Under the pieces are notes generated by a model. It did no database searches and had not been told where the DNA came from. It saw nothing but the letters and a program-made list of their open reading frames with translations. From Jatrophihabitans endophyticus (GTDB lineage Bacteria; Actinomycetota; Actinomycetes; Mycobacteriales; Jatrophihabitantaceae): a stretch of DNA of 64,000 nucleotides. This document shows, in pieces, positions 25,356 to 34,991 of this stretch; the stretch's first letter is position 1; each line of letters starts with the position of its first letter. Both the position numbers and the translations under genes were made by a program. The DNA lies in NCBI RefSeq assembly GCF_900129455.1, contig NZ_FQVU01000003.1:806001-870000 (forward strand), given 5' to 3'.

Positions 25356-26609
25356 GTCGAAGATCGGCGCGAACTCCTCGGTCGGTGGCCCCTGGGAGAG
25401 GTCGACGCGGGTGTCGGGCAGGTCGGCCAGCACCGTGCCGACGTACGACGCCACGGCCGCGGCGCGACCGACGTCCTGGCCGTTCTTCTCCGACAGCAGC
25501 CAGCGGTGCTCGCTGATCTCGTGGAACAGCTCGGCGTCGGGCAGCTTGACCCGCAGCTGCGGCGGGACCAGCCCGACCGTCCCGTAGAACTTCTCGTCCA
25601 GCCAGCGCCGGGCTGCGAGGTCCTCGGGGATGGTCTGGTTGGTGCCCGACTCCCACTTGGCCCGGAACCGGCTGAGGTCGCCGAGCAGCGCGCGGGCCTG
25701 GTTCTCCTGCACCCGCAGCCCGGTGAGTTCGAAGAGCCGGCGCTGGTGGTGGCCGGCCTCGACGACGTGCGTGCCGAAGCGCACCCGCAGGCCGTCCGGC
25801 ACCGTCTTGATCGCCAGCTCGCTGACGTCGAAACCCAGCTCGTTGAGCCGGCGCAGCTGCGCGTTGATCCGGAAGTTCTCGCCCGACGGCACGATGAGGT
25901 CGCTGGTGAGCTCCTCCCACAGCGAGTCGTAGCGCGGGCGCAGGCTCAGCGCGGTCTCGGCCGCGTCCACGTCGGTGCTCATCAAGCCGGCGGCCTGCAG
26001 GTCGAACAGCTCGCCGGCGATGTTCATGGTGGCGATCTGCAGATCCGAGTCACGCTGGCCGGGGGAGAGCGTCTCGTGCATCTCGCCGGTCTCGGCGTCG
26101 ACGAGGTAGGCGGCCAGGGCGCCCGCGTCGCGACGGAACAGCGTGTTCGATAGCGAGCAGTCACCCCAGTAGAAGCCGGCGAGATGCAGCTGGACGAACA
26201 GCGCGGCGAGACCGTCGAGCAGCCGGGTGCGCAGGTGCGGCAGGCTGCGTCCGGTGAACAATGCCCGATACGGCTGCGAGAACTGCAGGTGGCGGGTGAC
26301 GAGCAGCGCGCCGAGCTCCTCGCCGGCGTGGTCGACCCGTTCGGTGACCGTGCCGTAGGCCTCCACGACCGGGACGGAGGCCTCGGCCAGCGAGCGCAGC
26401 AGCCGGTGCTCGCGCAGCACGTATCGGTCGGTGGCCTCCTTGATGGCGAAGACCTCGCCGGAGAGCTCCACGAACCGGACGACGTGGCGGGAGATGCCGC
26501 GTGGCACGAACACCAGCCGCTCGCGCGGCCACTGCGCCAGCGGCAGCTCGAAGGGCAGGTCGAGCAGGGCGGTGTTCGTCCCGAGCGTGGTCAGGCGGTA
26601 GTTGCCCAC
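25353..26609 (-). CDS. DUF4032 protein with kinase-like N-terminal fold
   Basis: A 418-residue protein. The first ~200 residues look like a degenerate aminoglycoside-phosphotransferase/lipopolysaccharide-kinase fold: FAIKEATDRYVLREHRLLRSL (Lys and Glu of an N-lobe) and HLAGFYWGDCSLSNTLF followed by YLVDAETGEMH (catalytic-loop and Asp-motif analogues, with the usual HGD replaced by WGD). The remainder matches DUF4032 (KTVPDGLRVRFGTHVVEAGHH). Whether it phosphorylates anything is unknown. GTG 26609 follows TACGCT by 7 nt. Next to mycothione reductase on the same strand. Confidence 0.82.
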   Translation of the reverse strand: MGNYRLTTLGTNTALLDLPFELPLAQWPRERLVFVPRGISRHVVRFVELSGEVFAIKEATDRYVLREHRLLRSLAEASVPVVEAYGTVTERVDHAGEELGALLVTRHLQFSQPYRALFTGRSLPHLRTRLLDGLAALFVQLHLAGFYWGDCSLSNTLFRRDAGALAAYLVDAETGEMHETLSPGQRDSDLQIATMNIAGELFDLQAAGLMSTDVDAAETALSLRPRYDSLWEELTSDLIVPSGENFRINAQLRRLNELGFDVSELAIKTVPDGLRVRFGTHVVEAGHHQRRLFELTGLRVQENQARALLGDLSRFRAKWESGTNQTIPEDLAARRWLDEKFYGTVGLVPPQLRVKLPDAELFHEISEHRWLLSEKNGQDVGRAAAVASYVGTVLADLPDTRVDLSQGPPTEEFAPIFD

Positions 26610-26616
26610 GAGGACG

Positions 26617-26622
26617 AGCGTA
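26617..26622 (-). promoter_or_regulatory. -10 element of the DUF4032 gene
   Basis: TACGCT on the minus strand, exactly 7 nt before GTG 26609. Confidence 0.5.
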
Positions 26623-26651
26623 GGGCGTCGCGCTCTACCGGGGCAGCGTTC

Positions 26652-28013
26652 TCAGTCGAGTTCCAGGGCCAGCAGCGCGTTCTCGACGACCTCGGTGAGC
26701 GCCGGATGGATCCAGTACTGGTCCCGGGCCATCTCGCGCACGCCGAGGCCGAAGCTCATCGCCTGCACGATCGGCTGCACGAGCGTGGACGCCTGCTCGC
26801 CCATGATGTGCGCCCCCAGCAGCTGACCGGTGGAGGGGTCGGCGATGAGCTTGCAGACGGAGGTCTCGTCGACCATCGCCCAGCCGTAGGCCACCGACGC
26901 GTAGTCCTGCACGACCGTGACGTAGCGGCGGCCCGACGCCTGCGCCTGCTCCTCGGTGAGACCGACCGACGCCAGCTGCGGGTACGTGAAGACGGCCGCC
27001 GGCACGACGTCGTGGCGCGAGCGCTGCAGGTCGTCCGGGTGTGCGAGGTTGTGCGCGACGACCCGGGCCTCCTGGTTGGCGACGTGCTTGAGCTGGTGCT
27101 CGGTCGACACGTCGCCGAGTGCCCAGACGCCGTCGGCGGTGGTGCGCTGGTACTCGTCGACGACGATGCGCCCGTCGTCGTGGACGTCGACGCCGGCCTT
27201 GTCGAGCCCGAGCCGGTCGGAGTTCGGGACGCGCCCCGCCGCGACGAGGATGTCGTCGGCGCGCACCTGCGAGCCGTCGGAGAGCTCGACGGTGAGGTCG
27301 CCGGTGGTGCCCGAGATGCCGGTGACGTCGACGCCGAGGCGGAGGTCCCAGTCGTCGCGCACGAGGTCGGTGAGCCGGGTGGTGATGTCCTCGTCCATGG
27401 CTCGCAGCAGTCGCGAACGGGACACCACCGTGACCTTCGTGCCGAACGCGGTGAAGACGTGCGCGAACTCGGCGGCTATGTAGCCGGCCCCCACGATCAC
27501 GAGCCGCTCCGGCAGGTCCGGGATCCGCATGACGGTGTCGGACGTGTGGAACGGGACGTCGGCGTCCGCGATCGGCGGCGGGATCAGCGGCCGGGACCCG
27601 GTCGCGAGCACGATCCGGTCGCCGGTGATCGTCTCGCCGGTGGACAGCCGCAGCGTGCGGGGCTCGGTGAACTCGGCGTGCGCCTCGTACAGGGTGACGT
27701 TCGGCGACCCGCTGGCCCGGTACTCGCGGCCGCCGGCCGAGATCGGGTCGATGCGACCGAAGACGCGGTCGCGGATCGCCGTCCAGTCGGCGCGCAGCGA
27801 CGCGGGCTGCAGCCCGAGCCGGCCGGCGTGCGCGGCCTTGGCCGCGGTGTCGGCCGGGTAGACGTACATCTTCGTCGGGATGCAGCCCACGTTCAGGCAG
27901 GTGCCGCCGAAGACGCCCTCCTCGACGATCGCGATGCTCAGGTCGTCGAAATCCGGGGTGACGAGCGAGTTGCCCGATCCGGAGCCGACGATCACCAGGT
28001 CGTAGTGCGTCAC
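26652..28013 (-). CDS. mtr: mycothione reductase
   Basis: FAD/NADPH disulphide reductase that regenerates mycothiol from mycothione, the actinobacterial counterpart of glutathione reductase. The 453-residue chain shows the FAD motif IVGSGSGNSLV, redox-active Cys pair GGTCLNVGCIPTKMY, NADPH-binding VIVGAGYIAAEFAHVF, FAD motif GVWALGDVS and the C-terminal dimer-interface WIHPALTEVVENAL with the catalytic His. The VGSGSGNS variant of the usual GxGxxG is typical of Mtr rather than LpdA. GTG 28013 lies 7 nt after TACCGT. Confidence 0.93.
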   Translation of the reverse strand: MTHYDLVIVGSGSGNSLVTPDFDDLSIAIVEEGVFGGTCLNVGCIPTKMYVYPADTAAKAAHAGRLGLQPASLRADWTAIRDRVFGRIDPISAGGREYRASGSPNVTLYEAHAEFTEPRTLRLSTGETITGDRIVLATGSRPLIPPPIADADVPFHTSDTVMRIPDLPERLVIVGAGYIAAEFAHVFTAFGTKVTVVSRSRLLRAMDEDITTRLTDLVRDDWDLRLGVDVTGISGTTGDLTVELSDGSQVRADDILVAAGRVPNSDRLGLDKAGVDVHDDGRIVVDEYQRTTADGVWALGDVSTEHQLKHVANQEARVVAHNLAHPDDLQRSRHDVVPAAVFTYPQLASVGLTEEQAQASGRRYVTVVQDYASVAYGWAMVDETSVCKLIADPSTGQLLGAHIMGEQASTLVQPIVQAMSFGLGVREMARDQYWIHPALTEVVENALLALELD

Positions 28014-28020
28014 GTGCCAG

Positions 28021-28026
28021 ACGGTA
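28021..28026 (-). promoter_or_regulatory. mtr -10 element, leaderless type
   Basis: TACCGT on the minus strand, 7 nt before GTG 28013, in the short gap after the RIO-kinase gene. Confidence 0.5.
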
Positions 28027-28032
28027 CCCGCG

Positions 28033-28857
28033 CTACCAGCGCGCCACCGCCGTCGCCATGAGGTCGCCGAAGAGGTGGTCGAGGTCGGGACCGTCGAGCC
28101 CACGGGCGGCGAACCACGTGCAGACGTTGCGGCAGTCGCGCTCCAGATAGCTCGCCCCCTGCGGGTTGATCACCAGGTCGACGACCTGGGGCAGGTCGAT
28201 CAGCACGAGCCGGCCGCGGTGGACGAGCAGGTTGTACGCCGAGAGGTCGCCGTGCGCGTAACCGGCACGGGCCAGCCCGTGCATCGCCTGCACGCACTGG
28301 TCGAAGAGGTCGGCGAGCTCGGTGGGCTCGGGGCGGCACTGCGCCAGCCGCGGCGCGGCGGTGCCGTCGTCCTCGCCGACGAACTCGAGCAGGAGCTCGG
28401 TGCCGAGCAGCTGGACCGGGTAGGGGACGGGTACGCCGTCGCCCCACAGTTCGGCGAGGGCGCGGAACTCGGCGGCCGCCCACGTGCCGGCGGCGACCTC
28501 ACGGCCGTACCCGGTGCCGCGGGCCACGGCGCGCTGGTCGCGCGAGCGGCGGCTGCGGCGGCCCTCCTGGTAGCCGGCGTCGCGGTGGAAGAGGCGGTGG
28601 TCGGTGCTGCGGTAGCGCTTGGCCGCGAGCAGCGACTCGACGTCGCCCAGCGCGCGGCGCACGAGGTGGACGTCGGCCTCCTTGCCGGTCTTCAGGACGC
28701 CGAGCTCGGTGTCGAGCGCGTTGTGGTCGGTGATCACCCAGTCCGGGACCGGGTCGGGGCCGTGGGTGGCCTGCGCGTAGGTGGAGTACGGAAGCTGGAC
28801 GTACGCGTCGTCGGAACTGCCGCGATCGCGGTCGTAGAGGGACGGGTCGTAGGGCAC
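28033..28857 (-). CDS. RIO1-like serine protein kinase
   Basis: A 274-residue atypical kinase. ATP-binding segment VLKTGKEADVHLVRRA, catalytic loop HGDLSAYNLLV and metal-binding LIDLPQVVDLV are intact, so activity is likely. RIO kinases act in ribosome maturation in archaea and eukaryotes; the role of actinobacterial versions is poorly known. GTG 28857 has GGAG 6-7 nt upstream. The 57-nt leader between a possible 17-codon upstream ORF (28915-28968) and this start can fold a GGGCAG/CTGCCC hairpin. Divergent from proS. Confidence 0.88.
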   Translation of the reverse strand: MPYDPSLYDRDRGSSDDAYVQLPYSTYAQATHGPDPVPDWVITDHNALDTELGVLKTGKEADVHLVRRALGDVESLLAAKRYRSTDHRLFHRDAGYQEGRRSRRSRDQRAVARGTGYGREVAAGTWAAAEFRALAELWGDGVPVPYPVQLLGTELLLEFVGEDDGTAAPRLAQCRPEPTELADLFDQCVQAMHGLARAGYAHGDLSAYNLLVHRGRLVLIDLPQVVDLVINPQGASYLERDCRNVCTWFAARGLDGPDLDHLFGDLMATAVARW

Positions 28858-28914
28858 TGCGGGCTCCGGGAGGGCAGGACGCGCTGCCCGGGGCCGGATC
28901 GGCAGGTGACCGGG

Positions 28915-28968
28915 TCAGTGCGTGGGCGGGAGGGGGGCGACGGCGGTCGCCCGGGCGGCGGTGGACAC
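28915..28968 (-). CDS. possible 17-aa leader peptide upstream of the RIO kinase
   Basis: GTG with an excellent Shine-Dalgarno (GGAGGT, 5 nt spacing) opens MSTAARATAVAPLPPTH and a TGA. The reading frame has G/C in most third positions, ends in a Pro-rich PLPP segment and is followed by a hairpin-forming leader before the kinase gene. The strength of the ribosome-binding site is the main evidence. It may be a translated regulatory ORF; it could also be chance. Confidence 0.35.
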   Translation of the reverse strand: MSTAARATAVAPLPPTH

Positions 28969-29046
28969 GCGGCACCTCCGATCTCCCTCGCGGACGCCCG
29001 CGCGGTGGGGACGTCGACTGCTCGATCCTCCCGCGTGCCGCAACCC

Positions 29047-29103
29047 GGTTTCCCCGCTGGTGCTCGGGTGGCGGCGTCCGAGGCGAGCACTGGCGGGGAA
29101 ACC
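29047..29103. promoter_or_regulatory. 20-bp-arm inverted repeat over the proS promoter
   Basis: Arms 29047-29066 and 29084-29103 match at 18 of 20 positions across a 17-bp spacer. The right arm ends 15 bp before the proS TAGCCT -10 hexamer, so it covers the -35 region. It is also upstream of the divergent leader-peptide/RIO-kinase transcript. Confidence 0.6.
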
Positions 29104-29118
29104 CGCGGGTGGCGCCAC

Positions 29119-29124
29119 TAGCCT
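29119..29124 (+). promoter_or_regulatory. proS -10 element, leaderless type
   Basis: TAGCCT, 6 nt before GTG 29131. A leaderless start rules out a T-box or other long 5' leader at this gene. Confidence 0.5.
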
Positions 29125-29130
29125 TGTCCC

Positions 29131-30873
29131 GTGCTGCGAATGTCGACCCTGTTCCTGCGGACCCTGCGCGACGACCCGGCCGACGCCGAGGTGCCGAGCC
29201 ACAAGCTGCTCGTCCGCGCCGGGTACGTGCGCCGGGTGGCGCCCGGCATCTACTCGTGGCTGCCGCTGGGCATGGCCGTGCTGCGCAGGGTCGAGGCCAT
29301 CATCCGCGAGGAGATGGCGGCGATCGGGTCGCAGGAGGTGCACTTCCCGGCGCTCGTGCCCCGCGAGATCTTCGAGCAGAGCGGCCGCTGGAACGACTAC
29401 GGCGACACGCTGTTCCGGCTGCAGGACCGCAAGGACGCCGACTACCTGCTCGCGCCGACCCACGAGGAGCTCTTCACGCTGCTCGTCAAGGGCGAGTACT
29501 CGTCCTACAAGGACTTCCCGCTCGCGCTGTACCAGATCCAGACCAAGTACCGCGACGAGGCGCGGCCCCGCGCCGGCATCCTGCGCGGCCGCGAGTTCGT
29601 CATGAAGGACTCGTACTCCTTCGACCTCACCGACGAGGGGCTGGAGACGTCGTACCGCGCGCACCGCGACGCCTACGAGCGGATCTTCACCCGCATGGGC
29701 ATGACCTACAAGATCGTCTTCGCGGTCTCGGGCGCTATGGGCGGCTCGGCGTCGGAAGAGTTCCTCGTCCCCGCGGCGTCCGGCGAGGACACCTTCGTCC
29801 AGTGCACGAACTGCGACTACGCGGCCAACACCGAGGCCGTCGTCATCGCCGCGCCGGAGCCGGTCGACCCGTCGGCGCACGCGCCGCTGCAGGTGCTCGA
29901 CACCCCGGACACCCCGACGATCGACACGCTGGTGACGAAGGTCAACGAGCTGGGCATCGTCGCCACGGCCGCCGACACGCTGAAGAACGTCGTGCTGCGC
30001 ACGCTCGCGCCGGGAGCCGACGAGTGGGAGCTGCTCGTCGTCGGCGTGCCGGGCGACCGCGAGGTCGACCTCAAACGGCTCGGCGGTCAGCTCGAGCCGA
30101 CGCTGGTGGAGCAGGCCGGGCCCGAGGACCTCGCCAAGCACCCCGGCCTGGTCAAGGGCTACATCGGCCCGCAGGTGCTCGCCGACCTCGAGATCCGCTA
30201 CCTCGTCGACCCGCTCGTGGTCGAGGGCAGCGAGTGGATCACCGGCGCCAACGTGGCGAACGAGCACGCCGCCCACGTGGTGCGCGGCCGCGACTTCGTG
30301 CCCGACGGCGAGATCGGCGCCGTCGAGATCCGTGACGGCGACCGCTGCGCCCGCTGCGGTTCCACGCTGGAGATCGCCCGCGGCATCGAGATGGGGCACG
30401 TCTTCGCGCTCGGCCGCAAGTACGCCGAGACCTTCGGGCTGCAGGCGCTCGACCAGAACGGCAAGCCGCAGACCATCACCATGGGCTCCTACGGCGTCGG
30501 CGTGACGCGCGCCGTGGCGGCCATCGCCGAGCAGACCTACGACGACAAGGGGCTGTGCTGGCCGCGCTCCGTCGCGCCCGCGGACGTCCACGTGGTCGCG
30601 ACCGGCAAGGACGACACGGTCTTCTCCGCCGCCGAGGAGATCGCCCGCGACCTCGGGACGGCGGGCGTCGAGGTGCTCTACGACGACCGGCGCCAGGTCT
30701 CGCCCGGCGTGAAGTTCAAGGACGCCGAGCTGCTGGGCGTCCCGACCGTGCTGATCGTGGGCAAGGGCCTCGTCGACGGCACCGTCGAGCTCCGCGATCG
30801 TCGCACCGACGAGCGACGCGACGTGCCGGTGGCCGACGCGGCCGCCGAGGTGCGACGGGCGGTCGGCCGGTGA
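29131..30873 (+). CDS. proS: prolyl-tRNA synthetase, bacterial type with editing domain
   Basis: Class II aminoacyl-tRNA synthetase charging tRNA-Pro. The 580-residue length and domain order (catalytic motifs 1-2, an INS/YbaK-like editing insertion between about 225 and 380, motif 3, anticodon domain) are those of bacterial-type ProS. Signatures: [47 protein letters not shown]. The editing domain hydrolyses Ala-tRNA-Pro. GTG 29131 is 6 nt after [15 protein letters not shown] two codons later is a possible alternative. The stop overlaps the next gene (GTGA). Confidence 0.97.
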   Translation: MLRMSTLFLRTLRDDPADAEVPSHKLLVRAGYVRRVAPGIYSWLPLGMAVLRRVEAIIREEMAAIGSQEVHFPALVPREIFEQSGRWNDYGDTLFRLQDRKDADYLLAPTHEELFTLLVKGEYSSYKDFPLALYQIQTKYRDEARPRAGILRGREFVMKDSYSFDLTDEGLETSYRAHRDAYERIFTRMGMTYKIVFAVSGAMGGSASEEFLVPAASGEDTFVQCTNCDYAANTEAVVIAAPEPVDPSAHAPLQVLDTPDTPTIDTLVTKVNELGIVATAADTLKNVVLRTLAPGADEWELLVVGVPGDREVDLKRLGGQLEPTLVEQAGPEDLAKHPGLVKGYIGPQVLADLEIRYLVDPLVVEGSEWITGANVANEHAAHVVRGRDFVPDGEIGAVEIRDGDRCARCGSTLEIARGIEMGHVFALGRKYAETFGLQALDQNGKPQTITMGSYGVGVTRAVAAIAEQTYDDKGLCWPRSVAPADVHVVATGKDDTVFSAAEEIARDLGTAGVEVLYDDRRQVSPGVKFKDAELLGVPTVLIVGKGLVDGTVELRDRRTDERRDVPVADAAAEVRRAVGR

Positions 30874-32840
30874 CCGTCGCGCCGTACGGCAGTTGGCGCT
30901 CGCCGATCAGCGCGACGTCGCTGGCGACGGGCGGTCACGCGGTCGGCGGCGCGCGTTTCGTCGGCGAGGACGTGTGGTGGCTCGAGGCGCGTCCCGAGGA
31001 GTCGGGTCGCTACGCGATCAGGCGGCACGGGCAGCACGGCGTCGAGGACGTCCTGCCGGCGCCGTGGAACGCCCGCACCCGCGTCCACGAGTACGGCGGC
31101 GGCGCGTGGACGGCGACGCCCGACGGCATCGTCGTGTTCGCCGAGTTCGGCGACCAGCGGCTCTACCGTCTGGACGAGCCCGGCGGCACCCCGGTCCCGC
31201 TCACCCCCGAGCCGCCCGAACCGGGCGCCTGGCGCTACGGCGAGCTCGCGTTCCTGCGCGTCGGCGAGGTGTGGTGCGTGCGCGAGCGGCACGCCGCCGA
31301 CGGCACGATCACCCGCGACATCGCCGCCGTGCCCGTCGACGGTTCGGCGGCTGCGGACGACAGCCGCGTCCGCAGCGTCGTCGCCGGGTCGCGCTTCCTG
31401 GCCGCCCCGCGCATCTCGCCGGACGGCCGCCGGCTCGCCTGGATCGCCTGGGAGCACCCGCAGCTCCCGTGGGACGGCACGGAGCTCCGCGTCGCCGAGC
31501 TCGGCGCCGACGGCGTCGCCGGCGAAGCCCGGACGCTGCTGGGCTCGACGACCGAGTCGGTGCTGCAGCCGGAGTGGCGCGACACGTCGTCGCTGTACGC
31601 GCTCACCGACCGCACCGGCTTCTGGAACCTCCACGTCGTCGGGGTGGACGGCGACGCCGCGCCGGTCCCGGTCGCGCCCGTCGCGGCCGACATCGGCGGG
31701 CCGCTGTGGCAACTGGGGGCGCGGTGGTACGCGGTGCTCCCCGACGACCGCCTGCTGGTCGTGCGCACCGTCGGCACCGACACGCTGGCCGTGCTCGATC
31801 CCGGCGCGGGCACCTACGCCGACGTCGACCTCGGCGACCACACCACCGTGCAGCTCGGCCCGTACCGCGATGGGACGGTGCTGCTGACCACCCACGGTGC
31901 CCGCACGCCGTCGGGCATCCGTCGCTTCGACCTCACCGACCTCACCGACCTCACCGACGGCGTGACGACCGACGTCCGGCTCGCCGTCGACGAGGTGCCC
32001 GACGACGCGTACCTGCCGCTCGCCGAGCAGCACACGTTCGCGGGCGAGGCGGGACGCGAGGTGCACGCCGTCGTCTACCGGCCGCGCAACGCCGGGTACG
32101 AGGCGCCGGCGGGGGAGCGGCCGCCGTTCGTCGCGTTCGTGCACGGCGGCCCCACCGCCCACGTCACGCCGATGCTGTCGCCGTCCGTCGCGTACTACAC
32201 CAGCCGCGGCATCGGCGTCGTCGACGTCAACTACGGCGGATCCACCGGGTACGGCCGGGCCTACCGCGAGCAGCTGCGCGGGCAGTGGGGCGTCGTCGAC
32301 GTCGAGGACACCGTCAGCGCGGTGCGGGGGCTCGCCGACGCGGGCATCGCCGACGGCGCGCGGCTGGGCATCGAGGGCGGCTCGGCCGGCGGCTGGACGG
32401 TGCTGAGCGCGCTGACCACGACCGACGTGTTCGCCTGCGGCGTCTCCCACTTCGGTGTGGCCGAGCTGGTGCGGTTCGCGCAGGAGACCCACGACTTCGA
32501 GTCGCGCTACCTGGACGGCCTCGTCGGCCCGCTGCCCGAGGCCCGCGAGCTCTACGACCAGCGGGCCCCGGTGAACAACGTCGAGGGCCTGTCGTGCCCG
32601 GTGCTGCTGCTGCAGGGACTCGACGACCCCATCGTCCCGCCGTCGCAGGCGGAGCGCTTCCGGGACGCGATGATCGCCAAGGGCCTGCCGCACGCGTACC
32701 GCGCGTACGAGGGCGAGTCCCACGGCTTCCGTCGTCGCGAGACGATCGTCGACGCTCGCGAGTCCGCGCTGTCGTTCTACGGCCAGGTCTTCGGCTTCGA
32801 GCCCCCGGACGTGCCGGCTCTGGAGCTGACGCGGCCGTGA
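30870..32840 (+). CDS. S9-family prolyl oligopeptidase-like peptidase
   Basis: A 656-residue serine peptidase/acyl-aminoacyl-peptidase-like enzyme: an N-terminal beta-propeller (about residues 10-400) and a C-terminal alpha/beta-hydrolase domain with GGSAGGWT (catalytic Ser), [13 protein letters not shown] (Asp) and YEGESHGFR (His). No signal peptide, so cytoplasmic. A short [10 protein letters not shown] repeat lies in the last propeller blade. GTG 30870 overlaps the proS stop and its own stop overlaps the following gene in the same way, forming a coupled proS-peptidase-hydrolase unit. Confidence 0.92.
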   Translation: MTVAPYGSWRSPISATSLATGGHAVGGARFVGEDVWWLEARPEESGRYAIRRHGQHGVEDVLPAPWNARTRVHEYGGGAWTATPDGIVVFAEFGDQRLYRLDEPGGTPVPLTPEPPEPGAWRYGELAFLRVGEVWCVRERHAADGTITRDIAAVPVDGSAAADDSRVRSVVAGSRFLAAPRISPDGRRLAWIAWEHPQLPWDGTELRVAELGADGVAGEARTLLGSTTESVLQPEWRDTSSLYALTDRTGFWNLHVVGVDGDAAPVPVAPVAADIGGPLWQLGARWYAVLPDDRLLVVRTVGTDTLAVLDPGAGTYADVDLGDHTTVQLGPYRDGTVLLTTHGARTPSGIRRFDLTDLTDLTDGVTTDVRLAVDEVPDDAYLPLAEQHTFAGEAGREVHAVVYRPRNAGYEAPAGERPPFVAFVHGGPTAHVTPMLSPSVAYYTSRGIGVVDVNYGGSTGYGRAYREQLRGQWGVVDVEDTVSAVRGLADAGIADGARLGIEGGSAGGWTVLSALTTTDVFACGVSHFGVAELVRFAQETHDFESRYLDGLVGPLPEARELYDQRAPVNNVEGLSCPVLLLQGLDDPIVPPSQAERFRDAMIAKGLPHAYRAYEGESHGFRRRETIVDARESALSFYGQVFGFEPPDVPALELTRP

Positions 32841-33661
32841 TCGGCCGGCGGCACGCGATCGAGGTGGACGGCCGGACGCTGGTCGCCCACGACGGTGGCG
32901 GGGACGGCCCCGTCGCGGTCTGGCATCACGGCTCGCCGCAGACCGGCGCGCTGCTCGCGCCCGTGGTCGAGGCTGCCCGGGCCCGCGGCCTGCGGGTGGT
33001 GTCGTACGCACGGCCGTCCTACGGCGGGTCGTCCCCCCGGCCCGGCCGGGCCGTCGCGTCGGCCGCGGCCGACGTCGCGGCGGTGGCGGACGCGCTCGGG
33101 ATCGAGCGCTACGCGGTGGTCGGCGCGTCCGGCGGCGGCCCGCACGCGCTGGCCTGCGCCGCGCTCACCCCGGAACGGGTGACCGCGGTGGCCTCCCTGG
33201 CCGGCATCGCGCCCCGCGACGCCGCGATCGACTGGTACGCCGGCATGGTCGCCCCCGACGGACTCCGCGCCGCCGAGGCCGGCCGCGACGCCCGGGCCCG
33301 CTTCGTCGAGACCGAGGAGTTCGACGAGGCCAGCTTCGTCGACGCGGACTGGGCGGCGCTCGCCGGCGAGTGGCGGGCGCTCGGTGCCGACGCCGGCGCC
33401 GCCGGCGCCGCCGGCCCCGACGGGCTGGTCGACGACGACGTCGAGTTCGTGTCGCCGTGGGGGTTCGCGCTCGACGCGGTGCGGGCGCCGGCGCTGGTCG
33501 TGCGGGGCGGCCGCGACCGGGTGGTGCCCGCGACGCACGGCGACTGGCTCGCGGCCGCGCTGCCCCAGGCCGAGCTGTGGGCGCGTCCCGACGACGGTCA
33601 CGTGTCGGTGCTGACGGCCCTGCCCGACGTGCTGTCCTGGCTGGCCGCGCGGAGCGGCTGA
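32837..33661 (+). CDS. alpha/beta-fold hydrolase
   Basis: A 274-residue soluble hydrolase. Oxyanion region WHHGSPQ, nucleophile elbow VVGASGGGPHAL (Ser in G-A-S-G-G), acid in RGGRDRVVP and His in DDGHVSVL are visible. An Ala/Gly-rich insert (AGAAGAAGPDG) is found in the cap. Starts with GTG overlapping the peptidase stop (GTGA). Substrate unknown; coupling to an oligopeptidase hints at esterase or peptidase-type housekeeping. Confidence 0.88.
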   Translation: MIGRRHAIEVDGRTLVAHDGGGDGPVAVWHHGSPQTGALLAPVVEAARARGLRVVSYARPSYGGSSPRPGRAVASAAADVAAVADALGIERYAVVGASGGGPHALACAALTPERVTAVASLAGIAPRDAAIDWYAGMVAPDGLRAAEAGRDARARFVETEEFDEASFVDADWAALAGEWRALGADAGAAGAAGPDGLVDDDVEFVSPWGFALDAVRAPALVVRGGRDRVVPATHGDWLAAALPQAELWARPDDGHVSVLTALPDVLSWLAARSG

Positions 33662-33670
33662 GTCGTTCGC

Positions 33671-33676
33671 TACGGT
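33671..33676 (+). promoter_or_regulatory. ung -10 element, leaderless type
   Basis: TACGGT, 6 nt before GTG 33683. Confidence 0.5.
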
Positions 33677-33682
33677 CGGCCG

Positions 33683-34360
33683 GTGCCCGCGCCACCGCTG
33701 ACCGACGTCGTCGAGACGGGCTGGGCCGACGCGCTCGCCCCGGTGGCGGAGCAGGTGACGGCGATGGGGGAGTTCCTGCGGGCCGAGGTCGCGGCGGGCC
33801 GGACGTATCTCCCCGCCGCCGAGCACATCCTGCGCGCGTTCACCCGCCCGTTCGCCGACGTCCGGGTGCTGATCGTGGGGCAGGACCCGTACCCGACCCC
33901 CGGCCATCCGATCGGGCTGTCGTTCGCCGTCGACCGGGACGTCCGGCCGCTGCCGCCGTCGCTGCGCAACATCTACAAGGAGCTGCAGGCCGATCTCGGT
34001 GTCACGCCACCCGAGCACGGCGACCTCACCGCCTGGGCCGACCACGGGGTGCTGCTGCTCAACCGCGCGCTGACCGTCGCGCCCGGGAAGCCCGCCTCGC
34101 ATCGCGACAAGGGGTGGGAGCCGATCACCGAGCAGGCGATCCGTGCACTCGCCGCCCGCGGCGGCCCGCTCGTCGCCATCCTCTGGGGCCGCGACGCGCG
34201 CAACCTGAAGCCGCTGCTCGGCGACGTCCCGGTCATCGAGTCCGCGCACCCGAGCCCGCTGTCGGCCTCCGGCGGCTTCTTCGGTTCGCGGCCCTTCGGC
34301 AGGGCCAACGCCGCCCTCGTCGCCCAGGGCGGCCAGCCGGTCGACTGGTCGCTGACGTAG
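33683..34360 (+). CDS. ung: uracil-DNA glycosylase, family 1
   Basis: Removes uracil from DNA at the start of base-excision repair. The 225-residue protein carries [17 protein letters not shown] (D68 activates water) and the DNA-intercalating [17 protein letters not shown] loop, both diagnostic of family 1. Single gene with its own leaderless-type promoter, followed by a convergent hairpin (34378-34425). Other repair genes in the window are uvrA, uvrC and two FEN-like nucleases. Confidence 0.97.
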   Translation: MPAPPLTDVVETGWADALAPVAEQVTAMGEFLRAEVAAGRTYLPAAEHILRAFTRPFADVRVLIVGQDPYPTPGHPIGLSFAVDRDVRPLPPSLRNIYKELQADLGVTPPEHGDLTAWADHGVLLLNRALTVAPGKPASHRDKGWEPITEQAIRALAARGGPLVAILWGRDARNLKPLLGDVPVIESAHPSPLSASGGFFGSRPFGRANAALVAQGGQPVDWSLT

Positions 34361-34377
34361 CACCCCGTCGGCTCGTG

Positions 34378-34425
34378 GATCTTCCTGCACGGGGTGCGTG
34401 CGGACGCTCGCGGTGCAGGAAGGTC
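34378..34425. terminator. bidirectional hairpin between ung and the PPOX gene
   Basis: Arms 34378-34390 and 34413-34425 pair over 13 bp with one T/G (wobble in RNA) position, around a 22-nt loop that holds a small GCGT/ACGC hairpin. It lies between two convergent genes. Confidence 0.65.
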
Positions 34426-34439
34426 GCGGCTGTCCGTGG

Positions 34440-34904
34440 CTAGTCGGCGAGGCGGGCGGGGAATCCGCCGGTGGCGACCGGGCCCCACCGGGTGGGCGTC
34501 ACGCGGATCAGCGACTTGCCCTGGTCGCTCATGGCCTGGCGGTACTCGTCCCAGTCGGGGTGCTCGCCGCTGATGCTGCGGAAGTAGTCGACCAGCGGCT
34601 CGATCGAGTCGGGCAGGTCGAGCACCTCGGCCGTCCCGTCGACCTGGACCCACGGGTCGTTCCATTCGTCGGAGATCACCATGACGGCGCACTCGGGGCT
34701 GCGGCGCAGGTTCGCGACCTTCGCGCGCTCCGGGTAGGTGGAGATCACGATGCGGCCCTCGCCGTCCACCCCGCCGGTGACGGGCGAGAGCTGCGGGCTG
34801 CCGTCGCGGCGCCGGGTGACGAGGATCATCCGGTGCCGCGGACGGACGAAGTCGAGCAGTCCGGCGAGGTCGACGCGGGTGTTGGTGGCGACGGAACGGG
34901 GCAC
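34440..34904 (-). CDS. PPOX-class flavin/F420-dependent enzyme
   Basis: A 154-residue split-barrel protein of the pyridoxamine-5'-phosphate-oxidase-like superfamily. [20 protein letters not shown], followed by [24 protein letters not shown] and [12 protein letters not shown], follows the pattern of F420-dependent PPOX enzymes that bind the cofactor at a dimer interface. Cofactor (F420 or FMN) cannot be decided. GTG 34904 is chosen; upstream in-frame sequence looks non-coding. Confidence 0.85.
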   Translation of the reverse strand: MPRSVATNTRVDLAGLLDFVRPRHRMILVTRRRDGSPQLSPVTGGVDGEGRIVISTYPERAKVANLRRSPECAVMVISDEWNDPWVQVDGTAEVLDLPDSIEPLVDYFRSISGEHPDWDEYRQAMSDQGKSLIRVTPTRWGPVATGGFPARLAD

Positions 34905-34991
34905 GCAGGAGTCATGCCCGCCCCGTCCACGACTCAACCGCCGGCGTCGCGGGGTGGCGGTGGGCCACCGGCGCCGCCCCGCGGAATCCCG

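Noticed and set aside
28969-29130. T-box riboswitch upstream of proS
   Set aside because: The -10 hexamer is 6 nt before the start codon, leaving no transcribed leader; no T-box sequence seen.
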